A DNA stretch of 64,000 nt from CALBZE01 sp036381255 (GCA_036381255.1 DASVDG010000037.1:62001-126000); one strand, 5' to 3'. Shown: positions 40,154 through 48,447, numbered from the stretch's first letter. Made by a program: numbers and translations. The notes: generated by a model from the sequence alone, not told the origin.

Positions 40154-41263
40154 CTACGCGTCCATGAACGTCACGCCGCCGGACGACGCGCACGCCGCGC
40201 CGGCGGCCGCGCCCTCCCTCGGCAGCGGGTACCGGTACACCTCTCCGGCGTAGTTGCGCAGGACGACCTCATCGTCGGTGATCGCTTCGACGTACTCGGG
40301 GAGCAGCGGGATCTTGCCGCCGCCGCCGGGCGCGTCGATGACGAAATGAGGGACGCCGAGGCCGCTGGTCCAGCCGCGGAGCGCGCGGATGATCTCGAGG
40401 CCCTTCTCAATGCGGGTGCGGAAGTGCTCGCCGCCCGCGACCACGTCCGCCTGGTAGATGTAGTACGGCCGCACGCGCGCGCGGAGCAGGCGGTGCATCA
40501 GCTCCTTCATCACATCCGGGTCGTCGTTCACGCCTTTGAGCAGGACGGTCTGGCAGCCGAGCGGCGCGCCCGCGTCGGCGAGCATGCCGAGCGCCTTCAC
40601 GGCGTCCGGCGTCAGCTCGTCCGGGTGGTTGAAGTGCACGTTGATGAACACCGGGTGGTGACGCCGGACGATGTCGCAGAGCTCGGGGGTGATGCGCTGC
40701 GGCAGGTGGCTCGGCATCCGGGTGTGGATGCGGATGATCTCGATGTGCGGGATCTCGCGCAGCGTACGGAGGAAGTACTCGATGCGCCGGTCGGAGAGCA
40801 TGAACGGGTCGCCGCCGGACAGGATCACGTCTCGCACCTCGGTGTGCTCGCGCAGGTAGGCGAATGCCGAGTCGAACCGGTTGAGGGGGATCTTCTCCGG
40901 GTCGCCGACCTTGCGGCGCCGGGTGCAGAACCGGCAGTAGCTCGCGCAGACCGGGGAGACGAGGAAGAGCACGCGGTCCGGGTAGCGGTGCGTCAGGTTC
41001 GGGACGGGTGAGTCGGCGTCCTCGTCGAGCGAGTCGACGATGCCGTCGACGATGTCGAGCTCGTCCGGCGTCGGCACGTACTGGCGCCACATCGGGTCGC
41101 CGGGGCGACGGATGTGCTGGAGCGCGGCCGGCGTGATGCGGAGGTTGAAGCGGTCGATCGCCTGCTGCACGGCGTCGCGGTCGACGTTCTCGGGGCCGAA
41201 CCGCTCGATCAGCTCGTCGACGGTGGTGAGGCTCTGGTGCAGGATTTCTTGCCACGTCTGCAT
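40154..41263 (-). CDS. kamA: KamA-family lysine 2,3-aminomutase (radical SAM, PLP)
   Basis: A 369-residue radical SAM enzyme that, in the family, interconverts L-lysine and L-beta-lysine. The cluster motif is Cys106-x3-Cys110-x2-Cys113 (CASYCRFC). The PLP lysine is Lys317 in APGGGGKIP. The two Asp residues that hold the lysine side-chain amine in the clostridial enzyme (D293, D330) correspond to Asp273 (YQADVVAGGEHF) and Asp310 with the same spacing to the PLP lysine, which favours lysine over glutamate as substrate. EpmB is a relative, but the EF-P in this window has no lysine to modify. Fourth gene of an operon with two ATP-grasp ligases and a GNAT enzyme. The C-terminal 25 residues are Ala/Gly-rich. 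Confidence 0.93.
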   Translation of the reverse strand: MQTWQEILHQSLTTVDELIERFGPENVDRDAVQQAIDRFNLRITPAALQHIRRPGDPMWRQYVPTPDELDIVDGIVDSLDEDADSPVPNLTHRYPDRVLFLVSPVCASYCRFCTRRRKVGDPEKIPLNRFDSAFAYLREHTEVRDVILSGGDPFMLSDRRIEYFLRTLREIPHIEIIRIHTRMPSHLPQRITPELCDIVRRHHPVFINVHFNHPDELTPDAVKALGMLADAGAPLGCQTVLLKGVNDDPDVMKELMHRLLRARVRPYYIYQADVVAGGEHFRTRIEKGLEIIRALRGWTSGLGVPHFVIDAPGGGGKIPLLPEYVEAITDDEVVLRNYAGEVYRYPLPREGAAAGAACASSGGVTFMDA

Positions 41264-41280
41264 GGTCGTGTCCGCCTGTC

Positions 41281-41883
41281 CTAGGCTGGGAGTCGTTTGG
41301 CGAAGATCACCCGATCGTCGCCGTCTGCGTAGAAATCCGGGACCCTCGCGACTTCGTCGTAGCCGCGGCGCCGGTAGAAGGCGCGGGTGGCCGCGTACGC
41401 GGCCTGCGACGACGTTTCGATGACGACGAGTCGCGCATGCACATCGGCGAGCCTTCGTTCCACCTCCTGGAGGAGCAGGGTGCCGACCCCGGTCCCCTGC
41501 GCGTCCGGCGCCACGGCGATCCAGTAGAGATCCCAGGTGCCGAGGGTGCACGGGGTGGGGCCGTAGATGGTGAACCCAAGCAGGTCGCCGCCCGGGGTGA
41601 AGGCGCCCAGGGCGTGGTAGTCCTGCTCGGGTCGGGCGAGATACGCGTCGAGCACTTCGAGCGCGACGGCGACCTCGTCCTCGCGGAACACGTGAGTGCC
41701 ACGGACGATCGCCTCGACCGTAGACCGATCGCGCGGCGAGAGCGGGCCGAGGCGCGTGCCGGGCGTCGCGCCGTCGGGCCGCGCGGAGCGGAGCGGCGCG
41801 GTGGGGCGCTGTGCGGGCTCCCCTGGCGCCGGGTCCGGCGCCGCGTTCCCCAGCGGCGGCGCTCCGTCTGGCGGGCGGCTCAT
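41281..41883 (-). CDS. GNAT-family N-acetyltransferase
   Basis: A 200-residue protein: about 45 N-terminal Pro/Ala-rich, probably disordered residues, then a GNAT domain. The acetyl-CoA loop is VAPDAQGTGVG, with WDLYWIAV before it and YAATRAFYRRRGYDEV after. Its start overlaps the upstream ATP-grasp stop (ATGA), and kamA starts 17 bases after it. In methanogens and Bacillus a GNAT enzyme next to lysine 2,3-aminomutase makes N-epsilon-acetyl-beta-lysine (AblB/YodP); that role is a reasonable guess but the sequence is not clearly AblB. It might instead modify a product of the two ligases. Confidence 0.85.
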   Translation of the reverse strand: MSRPPDGAPPLGNAAPDPAPGEPAQRPTAPLRSARPDGATPGTRLGPLSPRDRSTVEAIVRGTHVFREDEVAVALEVLDAYLARPEQDYHALGAFTPGGDLLGFTIYGPTPCTLGTWDLYWIAVAPDAQGTGVGTLLLQEVERRLADVHARLVVIETSSQAAYAATRAFYRRRGYDEVARVPDFYADGDDRVIFAKRLPA

Positions 41884-42842
41884 CGCACGGCCTCCCGTAC
41901 AATGCGGCCGACGAGGTCGGCGTAGCCCCAGCCGTTGGCGGCGGCCATGCGACTGAGCCCAGCGGCGGGGGAGAGGTCGGGGTTGGGGTTGACATCGAGC
42001 ACGTGCAGTCGGCCGCCGCGGTCGGCGCGAAGGTCGACGCGCCCGTACCCGCGGCCGCCGACGAGGCGCCAGGCATCGAGGGCGAGGCGGACGGCTTCGC
42101 GGCGGGTGGCCTCATCGAGCGGGGCGGGGCAGCGCGGCGCGGTGCCGATGTCGTCGGGCGAGCCGGCCGCCCACTTGGCGTCGTAGGTCACGATCGGCCA
42201 CGCGTCGTCGGGGAGCGCGGCGAAATCGATCTCGGCGACGGGGAGCACCGTCTCGCCCACGATCCCGACGATCAGTTCGCGGCCGTCGAGGAACTCCTGG
42301 ACGAGGATCGGCCCGCCGCCGGGCGCGGCGGCCACGGCGTCCACGAGCTCTGCGGGGTCCCGGACCACCGAGCGCGGCGTGATCCCGATGGACGCGTCTT
42401 CGGCGGAGGGTTTGACGATCGCCGGGAACCGGCTCCAACCGGTGGGGCGTTCGCCGGGCTCGAGGGGCAGCCACGTGGGGACGGGCACGTCGGCGGCGGC
42501 GAGGATCGCATTGACGCGGTCCTTGCGCCGGGCGAGGGCGAGCGTTTCCGACGGGCTGCCGGTCGTCGGCAGGCCGAGTAGTTCGAGGGCGGCCGCGACG
42601 CGCGCCTCGTTCGCGCTCGAGCCGCCCGCGCCCTCGCAGAGGTTGAACACGAGGTCGATGTCGGCCTCGGCGAGACGGGCGGTCCAGGCGTCGAGCGCGG
42701 GGGTGACCGGCACGCGGACGGGAGCGTGGCCGAGGTCGCGCAGCGCGAGCTGGACCGCCTCGACGGCTTCGAGCACCCCGCGCTCGTCGGGGGTCGCCTC
42801 CGGCCGGGAGGCGACGTCGTCGTACAGGACGGCGATCCTCAT
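41880..42842 (-). CDS. D-Ala-D-Ala ligase-like ATP-grasp enzyme (2)
   Basis: A 320-residue ATP-grasp ligase that joins a carboxylate to an amine through an acylphosphate. MRIAVLYDDV start, LVFNLCEGAGGSSANEARV (the substrate-side motif of Ddl-like enzymes), FPAIVKPSAEDASIGI (ATP-grasp lysine), ILVQEFLDGRELIVGIVG, and YGRVDLRADRGGRLHVLDVNPNPDLS (Mg-binding Glu/Asn region, with DVNPNPD in place of the common EVNTxPG). Not the housekeeping Ddl by appearance, because the C-terminal motif differs and it is paired with a second ligase. ATGA overlaps on both sides show tight translational coupling. Confidence 0.88.
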   Translation of the reverse strand: MRIAVLYDDVASRPEATPDERGVLEAVEAVQLALRDLGHAPVRVPVTPALDAWTARLAEADIDLVFNLCEGAGGSSANEARVAAALELLGLPTTGSPSETLALARRKDRVNAILAAADVPVPTWLPLEPGERPTGWSRFPAIVKPSAEDASIGITPRSVVRDPAELVDAVAAAPGGGPILVQEFLDGRELIVGIVGETVLPVAEIDFAALPDDAWPIVTYDAKWAAGSPDDIGTAPRCPAPLDEATRREAVRLALDAWRLVGGRGYGRVDLRADRGGRLHVLDVNPNPDLSPAAGLSRMAAANGWGYADLVGRIVREAVR

Positions 42843-43885
42843 GGCGCGATCCCGCAGCGCTCCAGGGCGATCGCGAGCACGGCCCCGATCAGGGCGTCGT
42901 AGTCGAGGCCGGCGGCCCGCGCGGCCTTCGGGAAGCAGGAATTCTGCCGCGGGTCGGGGAGGATCCCCGGCAGCGGGTTGACCTCGAGGACCTGCGGCCG
43001 CCCGCGTTCGTCGAGCCGCAGGTCGACGCGGGACCAGTCTCGGCAGCCGAGGGCGCGGTGCGCGGCGAGCGCGGTCCGTTCGATCGCGCCGGCGAGCGCC
43101 GGCTCGATGGCGGCCGGGCAGGCGAAGATCTCAAGCGGTGCATCGGCCGAGTCCCAGACCCACTTGGCCTCGTAGCCGTAGATCGGCGCCGCGCCGGCCG
43201 GGAGCGCGTCCAGCCGGACCTCCACGATCGGCAGGATGCGGGTGGCCGGGCCGTTGCCGAGGATCGCGCAGGTGAACTCGCGCCCCGGGAGAAACCGCTC
43301 CACGAGCGCGGGCTGGCGGTACGCTTCCAGGACCTCGGCGACGCGGCGCCGGACGGCTTCCCGCGTGGCGCAGTACGCCCGATCCGGGATCCCCTTGCTC
43401 GAGCCCTCGTAGAGCGGCTTCACGACGGCGGGCAGCGGGACGCGCTCCGGCACGCGCGCGTTCGCGGGATCGACCACGAGGTACGACGGCGTCGGTACGC
43501 CGCGCGCTCGAAACACCTCCTTCGCCCTGCGCTTCTCCAGCGCGAGCGAGAGCGTCAGCGGGTCGCTGCCGGTGTAGGGGATGTCGAAGAATTCGCAGAT
43601 GGCGGGGACGTGCGCCTCGCGGTTCGGGCCGGCGCGGCCCTCCGCGATGTTGAAGACGATGTCGGGCCGGCTCTCCCGGAGCCGGGCGGGGAAATCGTCG
43701 ACCGCCTCCAGGCGGACGACTTCGCCGTGCCGACCGAGCGCGGCCGCGACCGCGTCGATCGTGGCCGGGTCGTCCCACTCGGCCCAGCGGTCGCGCTCGG
43801 TAGATGGAGGTTCGCCCTCGGGACTCGGAGGGTCGTCGTCGCCGGAAGGCTTCTCGTTGTAGGCCAGCCCGATGCGCAGTGCCAT
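42839..43885 (-). CDS. D-Ala-D-Ala ligase-like ATP-grasp enzyme (1)
   Basis: A 348-residue ATP-grasp ligase, first gene of the operon. MALRIGLAYNEKPSG start, an acidic insert (DDDPPSPEGEPPSTERD), DIVFNIAEGRAGPNREA, LPAVVKPLYEGSSKGI, LVERFLPGREFTCAILG, and DLRLDERGRPQVLEVNPLPG. The gene is about 35 percent alike by eye to the second ligase but has VFNIAEG where the other has VFNLCEG. The ATG at 43885 was chosen because it starts the fold; the frame stays open to 44119 through the leader hairpins. It follows a terminator-like structure by 31 bases. Two unequal ligases in tandem suggest sequential coupling steps. Confidence 0.88.
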   Translation of the reverse strand: MALRIGLAYNEKPSGDDDPPSPEGEPPSTERDRWAEWDDPATIDAVAAALGRHGEVVRLEAVDDFPARLRESRPDIVFNIAEGRAGPNREAHVPAICEFFDIPYTGSDPLTLSLALEKRRAKEVFRARGVPTPSYLVVDPANARVPERVPLPAVVKPLYEGSSKGIPDRAYCATREAVRRRVAEVLEAYRQPALVERFLPGREFTCAILGNGPATRILPIVEVRLDALPAGAAPIYGYEAKWVWDSADAPLEIFACPAAIEPALAGAIERTALAAHRALGCRDWSRVDLRLDERGRPQVLEVNPLPGILPDPRQNSCFPKAARAAGLDYDALIGAVLAIALERCGIAP

Positions 43886-43916
43886 TGGGGTCGATCCTCG
43901 TCGATGCACCCCTATG

Positions 43917-43958
43917 AAAAAAGCGCCTCCCGAAGGAGGCGCGGCCACGGGGTCGCGC
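43917..43958 (-). promoter_or_regulatory. Attenuator-like leader: terminator and overlapping alternative hairpin
   Basis: Read on the minus strand, GCGCCTCC, loop TTCG, GGAGGCGC, then six T (terminator; 43917-43942) sits 31 bases before the first gene's start. Just upstream a second hairpin, GCGCGACC, loop CCGT, GGCCGCGC (43939-43958; one G-U pair), shares four bases (43939-43942) with the terminator, so the two exclude each other. No minus-strand gene lies upstream that would need this terminator; the neighbouring gene is divergent. The same DNA read on the plus strand gives a hairpin followed by eight T (to 43971). Confidence 0.65.
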
Positions 43959-44154
43959 AAGTATTTTTTTTCTGTCCGCCGGAGCAGGCGGAGCGGGTGC
44001 GCCGGCTGCCGGCGCCACACCCGCCGGCTGAATCTATAATGCAATGCCGCACGGAAGGGAAGGGGCGCCGCCGCGGCCCTTTCCTTGCTCGGCTGTCGAG
44101 GCGGGGCTACGTTCGCCAACGCGTGGAGCGCTAACGGGTCACACGGGCCGCAGC
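43959..44154. promoter_or_regulatory. Divergent intergenic region between ligase operon and GCS2-like gene
   Basis: It contains a perfect TATAAT at 44035-44040 (plus strand, no clear -35) and a large GC hairpin at 43996-44022. Both divergent promoters should be here; only the TATAAT is recognisable. No gene is seen. Confidence 0.35.
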
Positions 44155-45297
44155 ATGGACGACGAGTTCACGATCGGCGCCGAAGAGGAATACCAGCTCG
44201 TCGACGCCGAGACCGGTGCCCTCTGCAGCCGTGCCCGTGATGTGCTCGTCACCGACTGGACGGCCGAGATCCGGCCGGAGCTCCAGGAGACGACGCTCGA
44301 GATCGGGAGCCGGGTCTGCGCTTCGGCCGCGGAACTCGACCGGGAGCTGCGACGGCTGCGATTCCAGGTCGCGACGACGGCGGCCTCGCTCGGGCTCGAG
44401 ATCGCCGCAGCGGGCGTCCACCCGTTCAGCCGCTGGGAGGAGCAGCGGCTGGCGGACGAGGCACGCTACCGCGCGATCGCGGAGCGCTACGGCCGCGTGG
44501 CCCGGGACGAGCACAACTTCGGCATGCACGTCCACGTCGGCGTCCCGCGGCGCCACGACCGGATCCGGCTCCAGAACGTCGTCCGGCATTACGTGCCCCA
44601 CCTGATCGCGCTGTCCGCGAGCTCGCCGTTCTACGAGGGCGAGGACACGGGGTACGCGTCGTTCCGGATGGTGCTCTGGCGCCGCTGGCCGAACGCGGGT
44701 GTGCCGCCGCGCCTCGAGTCGGAGCGCGAGTACCGCGAGCTCCTCGAGCTCCTTCTGTCGACCGGCGCGATCGGCGACCGGCGGAATCACTACTGGAGCG
44801 TCCGGCCGCACGCGGTGTACCCCACGCTGGAGGTCCGTGTGACGGACGTTTGCCCGCGCGTCGACGACGCCGTCGGCCTTGCCGCGCTCGTCCGCGCGCT
44901 CGTCGTGGCCGCCGCCGAGGGCCGGCTCCGGGAGCCGGGGCCGGACGTGCCGGACGGGACGCAGAACACGATCCTCGCCGTGAACGAGTGGCGCGCCATG
45001 CGGTTCGGCCTCGACGGGTGGCTGGTCGACCCCGCCGCGCCGGATGGCCGTCGGCCGATGCGCTCCGCCGTGCACCGCCTGGTCGACGACGTCGCACCCA
45101 TCGCCGAGGCGCTCGGCGATGCGGCGATGCCCGCCGCGGTCGCCGCGCTGCTGGAGCGTGGCAACGGTGCGGACCGGATGCGCCGCATCCACGCCGCGAC
45201 GGGTGGGCTCAAGCCGGTCGTGGACTGGGTGATCGGGGAGACGCTGCTCGGGACGGGGCTCGACCGTCGCCGGATGCAAAGAGGGCTCGTCGCCTGA
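44155..45297 (+). CDS. GCS2-family carboxylate-amine ligase (YbdK-like)
   Basis: A 380-residue member of the glutamate-cysteine ligase 2 family. IGAEEEYQLVD start (Glu residues bind Mg-ATP), then RPELQETTLEIGS, DEHNFGMHVHVGVP, FYEGEDTGYASFR, and a late LAVNEWRAMRFGLDGW. The ATG at 44155 begins the domain; the frame extends to 44044 without support. YbdK-type members make gamma-glutamyl amides weakly in vitro, and true function is mostly unknown. Divergent from the KamA/ATP-grasp operon, it is a third amide-forming ligase in the neighbourhood. The 2-base gap to the next gene shows co-transcription. Confidence 0.9.
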   Translation: MDDEFTIGAEEEYQLVDAETGALCSRARDVLVTDWTAEIRPELQETTLEIGSRVCASAAELDRELRRLRFQVATTAASLGLEIAAAGVHPFSRWEEQRLADEARYRAIAERYGRVARDEHNFGMHVHVGVPRRHDRIRLQNVVRHYVPHLIALSASSPFYEGEDTGYASFRMVLWRRWPNAGVPPRLESEREYRELLELLLSTGAIGDRRNHYWSVRPHAVYPTLEVRVTDVCPRVDDAVGLAALVRALVVAAAEGRLREPGPDVPDGTQNTILAVNEWRAMRFGLDGWLVDPAAPDGRRPMRSAVHRLVDDVAPIAEALGDAAMPAAVAALLERGNGADRMRRIHAATGGLKPVVDWVIGETLLGTGLDRRRMQRGLVA

Positions 45298-45299
45298 AC

Positions 45300-45512
45300 A
45301 TGGGAACCATCGGACGTCTTCTGCTCGCACTCGCCGGGCTGCTGGCCGTGGTCGGCGGGGTGCTCGTACTGCTCGACCGCTTCGGCATCGGCCGCCTCCC
45401 CGGCGACATCGTCTGGCGCCGGGACAACGTGACGGTCTACATTCCGCTCGGGCTGATGCTCCTGCTCAGCCTGATCCTGACGCTGTTGCTGAACCTGTTC
45501 TTCCGCCGCTGA
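45300..45512 (+). CDS. DUF2905 small membrane protein
   Basis: A 70-residue inner-membrane protein with two hydrophobic helices (LLLALAGLLAVVGGVLVLL, YIPLGLMLLLSLILTLLLNL) joined by RLPGDIVWRRDNVTVYIP, which is the DUF2905 signature. The family has no assigned function. Starts two bases after the GCS2-like gene and ends 7 bases before aroB. Confidence 0.88.
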   Translation: MGTIGRLLLALAGLLAVVGGVLVLLDRFGIGRLPGDIVWRRDNVTVYIPLGLMLLLSLILTLLLNLFFRR

Positions 45513-45519
45513 CCGCATC

Positions 45520-46632
45520 GTGAGGCGCATCCGAATCACCGTGCCGCCGCCGGACGCCGCCGACTACGACGTCGTCGTCGAGCCGGGCGCGCTCGACCGG
45601 CTGGGCGAGCACGCCGCCGAGGCCGCGCCCGGCCACCGCTACGCCGTCCTGGCGGATGCCGCCGTCGCCGCGCTGTACGGCGAGCGGGTGCGCGCGGCGC
45701 TGGAACGCGCCGGCTTGCGCGCCGACGTGTTCCCGTTCGACGCCGGCGAGGCGCGCAAGACGCGCGAGACCTGGGCAGCGCTCACCGACGCGCTGCTCGA
45801 CGCCGGGTACGGCCGTGACGGCGTCGTCATCGGGCTCGGCGGCGGCGTCGCCGGCGACCTGGCCGGCTTCGTCGCGGCGACGTTCATGCGCGGCGTGCCG
45901 ATCGTGCAGGTGCCGACGTCGCTGCTCGCGATGGTCGACGCGTCCGTCGGCGGGAAGACCGGCGTCGACGCGCCCCACGGCAAGAATCTCATCGGCGCGT
46001 TCCACCCGCCGCGCCGCGTGGTCGTCGATCCCGACGTCCTCGCCACGCTCCCGGATCGGGAACTCCGCTGCGGCCTCGCGGAGGCCGTCAAGCACGGCGC
46101 CATCGCCGACGCCGACTACCTCGCGTGGATCGAGGACCACGCCGACGCGCTGCTCGCCCGCGAGCCCGCCGCCATGACGGCGCTCGTCCGGCGGTCCGTC
46201 GAGATCAAGGCCGACTTCGTCGCCGCCGACCCGTTCGAGGCCGGGCCGCGCAAGGCGCTCAACTTCGGCCACACCGTCGGCCACGCCATCGAGACCGCCG
46301 CCGGGTACGATGTTCCCCACGGCTTCGCGGTCGCCATCGGGATGGTCGTCGAGGCGGAAGCCGGCCGCGACGCCGGGATCACCGACCCGGACGCGGCGGA
46401 GCGGCTGCGGAGCACGCTGCGCCGGCTCGGCCTCCCCACCACGCCGCCCGACGGCCTCGCCGCCGACCGCCTCCTCGCCCTCATGCGGCTCGACAAGAAG
46501 GCCCGTGCCGCACGCCCCCGCTTCACGCTCCTCGAACGCGTCGGCGTCGTCGCCCGCGGCGCCTCGGGCGAATGGTCCCACGCGCTGGACGACGCCCGGA
46601 TCCGCGGCGCGCTCGCGCCCGCCGGCGGCTGA
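45520..46632 (+). CDS. aroB: 3-dehydroquinate synthase
   Basis: The second shikimate-pathway enzyme (DAHP to 3-dehydroquinate), NAD- and zinc-dependent. 370 residues: GLGGGVAGDLAGFVAATFMRG, VPTSLLAMVDASVGGKTGVD, GLAEAVKHGAI (zinc Glu), and LNFGHTVGHAIE (zinc His). Starts at GTG 45520. A C-terminal extension of about 10 residues (GALAPAGG) is not unusual. Last of the three-gene operon, although its role is general metabolism. Confidence 0.97.
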   Translation: MRRIRITVPPPDAADYDVVVEPGALDRLGEHAAEAAPGHRYAVLADAAVAALYGERVRAALERAGLRADVFPFDAGEARKTRETWAALTDALLDAGYGRDGVVIGLGGGVAGDLAGFVAATFMRGVPIVQVPTSLLAMVDASVGGKTGVDAPHGKNLIGAFHPPRRVVVDPDVLATLPDRELRCGLAEAVKHGAIADADYLAWIEDHADALLAREPAAMTALVRRSVEIKADFVAADPFEAGPRKALNFGHTVGHAIETAAGYDVPHGFAVAIGMVVEAEAGRDAGITDPDAAERLRSTLRRLGLPTTPPDGLAADRLLALMRLDKKARAARPRFTLLERVGVVARGASGEWSHALDDARIRGALAPAGG

Positions 46633-46657
46633 ACGGACGCCCATCTCAAGGGTATCT

Positions 46658-46703
46658 GTAACCGACAGTTACGTTTGACGCGAGTGGCCCGCACCGCTAT
46701 GTT
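46658..46703 (+). promoter_or_regulatory. Promoter plus inverted repeat upstream of the acyl-CoA ligase
   Basis: GTAAC-N5-GTTAC (46658-46672) lies two bases upstream of TTGACG (46675-46680), which is spaced 17 bases from TATGTT (46698-46703). The perfect 5-bp dyad abutting the -35 is a plausible repressor or activator site; FadR/TetR-type regulators of lipid genes use such sites, but the sequence matches no consensus known to me. Confidence 0.5.
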
Positions 46704-46773
46704 TAGGGTCTGGGCCATCGGCCGCGACGACGAGCGGCCGAGGCGGTGCGAAGTGACTCCCGACGGAGGCGGC

Positions 46774-48378
46774 ATGGCGCTCGACGAGCGCTTCTACGGC
46801 TTGTCGGTCGCCCAAGCGCTCGAGGCGCGGGCGGCGGAAGATCCGGACCGAGACTTCCTGATCTTCGATGACCGCCGTCTGACCTACGGCCAGGTCGACG
46901 CGCGGGCCGCGGCGTTGGCCGCGGCGCTGCGCGAGCTCGGCATCGAGGCCGGGGACCGGATCGCACTGGACCTGCCCAACTGGCCGGAGTTCGTGATCTC
47001 GGTGTTCGCGGCGGCGAAGCTGGGCGCGATCATCGTGCCGCTGAACCCGCACTATACGGTGCCCGAGCTGCAGTACATGCTGCGGCATTCGGAGGCGGCG
47101 GTGGTGATCACGGCGGAGTCGTTCGCGGGCGTGGACTACCTCGAGCTGTACGAGGGGTTTCTGACCTCGCTGCCGGACCTGCAGTACCTGGTCACGGTGG
47201 GCGAGGAGGACCTGTGGTACGACGACCGGATCTACCAGTTCGAGGATCTGGTGTCGAGCGGGGCGGGTCGGGCGCTGCCGGCGGTGCAGGTCGACCCGGC
47301 GGAGGATCTGTTCGCGATCCTCTACACGTCGGGGACGATGGGGAAGCCGAAGGGCGTCGGGCTGACGCACCGCAACCTGATGAGCACGGCGGGGCGGACG
47401 GTGGAGGCGATCGGGCTGCGTCGGGAGGACGTGGTCTTCGGCGTCACGACCGTGTTCCACGTGTTCGGGCTCGGCCCGGGGATCCTGGGCACGGTGATGA
47501 CCGGCGCGGCGCTGGTGCTGCAGGAGCAGTTCCTGCCGGACGAGGCGCTGGCGCTGATCGAGCGGCACCGGGTGACGGTCCACTACGGCGTGCCGACGGT
47601 GTTCGTCACGGAGCTGCACGAGGCCGAGCACGAGAAGCGGGATCTCTCGTCGCTGCGGGCCGGAATCGTGGCGGGTGCGCCGATCGGCGACGAGGTCGTG
47701 CGGCGGATCCGGGCGGAGCTGTGTCCGAACCTCCAGGTCGCCTACTCGCTGGTCGAGACCGCGTCCGCGGTGTCGATCACGCGGGCGGAGGATCCGGAGG
47801 ACAAGCAGGTGTTCACGGTCGGCCGGCCGCTGCCGGACACCGAGGTGCGGGTGCTGGACCTGGATGGGAGCGTGCTCCCGGTCGAGAGTCTGGGCGAGAT
47901 CGCGGTGCGGGGCCCCGGCGTGATGAAGGGGTACTACCGCCAGCCCGGCGAGACGGCGCACGCGTTCGATGAGGATGGATTCTTCATCACCGGCGATCTC
48001 GGGATGATCGACGAGGAAGGGTTCATCCACATCATCGGCCGGCGCAAGGAGCTGATCATCCGGGGCGGCTTCAACGTCTACCCGCGGGAAGTGGAGGATC
48101 GCCTCCACGCGCACCCGGCGGTGATGGACGTGGCCGTGGTCGGGCTCCCGCACGAAGTCCTCGGCGAGGTCGTCTGTGCGTGCATCGTTCCGGTCGAGGG
48201 GGCGATCATCACGGGCGAGGAAATCAAGGAATGGTGCCGAGGCGCACTGGCGGACTACAAGGTCCCGGACCTGGTCCGCTTCCTCGACTCGTTCCCGCTC
48301 ACGGGGAGCGGGAAGGTCCGTCGCGTCGAGCTCGCGCGCATGATCAGCGCGGAGGAATCGACGCGCCGGACGCCATAG
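46774..48378 (+). CDS. Acyl-CoA synthetase / AMP-binding ligase (FadD-like)
   Basis: A 534-residue ANL-superfamily enzyme forming acyl-AMP then acyl-CoA. LYTSGTMGKPKGVGLTHRN (A3/P-loop), YSLVETASAVSIT in place of the usual Y-G-x-T-E, GDLGMIDEEGFIHIIGRRKE (A7/A8), IIRGGFNVYPREVE (CoA hinge), and the A10 lysine in GSGKVRR. Resembles medium/long-chain fatty acyl-CoA ligases. Start at ATG 46774 after CGGAGG. Single gene with its own promoter and two hairpins after it. Confidence 0.92.
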   Translation: MALDERFYGLSVAQALEARAAEDPDRDFLIFDDRRLTYGQVDARAAALAAALRELGIEAGDRIALDLPNWPEFVISVFAAAKLGAIIVPLNPHYTVPELQYMLRHSEAAVVITAESFAGVDYLELYEGFLTSLPDLQYLVTVGEEDLWYDDRIYQFEDLVSSGAGRALPAVQVDPAEDLFAILYTSGTMGKPKGVGLTHRNLMSTAGRTVEAIGLRREDVVFGVTTVFHVFGLGPGILGTVMTGAALVLQEQFLPDEALALIERHRVTVHYGVPTVFVTELHEAEHEKRDLSSLRAGIVAGAPIGDEVVRRIRAELCPNLQVAYSLVETASAVSITRAEDPEDKQVFTVGRPLPDTEVRVLDLDGSVLPVESLGEIAVRGPGVMKGYYRQPGETAHAFDEDGFFITGDLGMIDEEGFIHIIGRRKELIIRGGFNVYPREVEDRLHAHPAVMDVAVVGLPHEVLGEVVCACIVPVEGAIITGEEIKEWCRGALADYKVPDLVRFLDSFPLTGSGKVRRVELARMISAEESTRRTP

Positions 48379-48381
48379 GGA

Positions 48382-48447
48382 ACGCGAGACTCCTTCGACC
48401 GTCTCGCGTCCGCAGCCGCCGGACCCGACCCCGCCGACGGGGTCGGG
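48382..48447 (+). terminator. Two consecutive hairpins after acyl-CoA ligase
   Basis: ACGCGAGAC (48382-48390) with GTCTCGCGT (48401-48409); then CCCGACCCCG (48424-48433), loop CCGA, CGGGGTCGGG (48438-48447). No U-run. Confidence 0.5.

Noticed and set aside
40154..41263. EpmB (EF-P beta-lysylation) for the KamA gene
   Set aside because: EF-P in the window has Asn at the modification site, no EpmA is adjacent, and kamA sits with ligases and a GNAT enzyme.
43917..43971. Ordinary bidirectional terminator
   Set aside because: Not excluded, but no gene in either direction ends here: neighbours are divergent, so a leader role is more likely.
44044..44154. Upstream extension of the GCS2-like gene
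   Set aside because: Residues before ATG 44155 do not resemble the family; IGAEEEYQLVD begins right after the chosen start.
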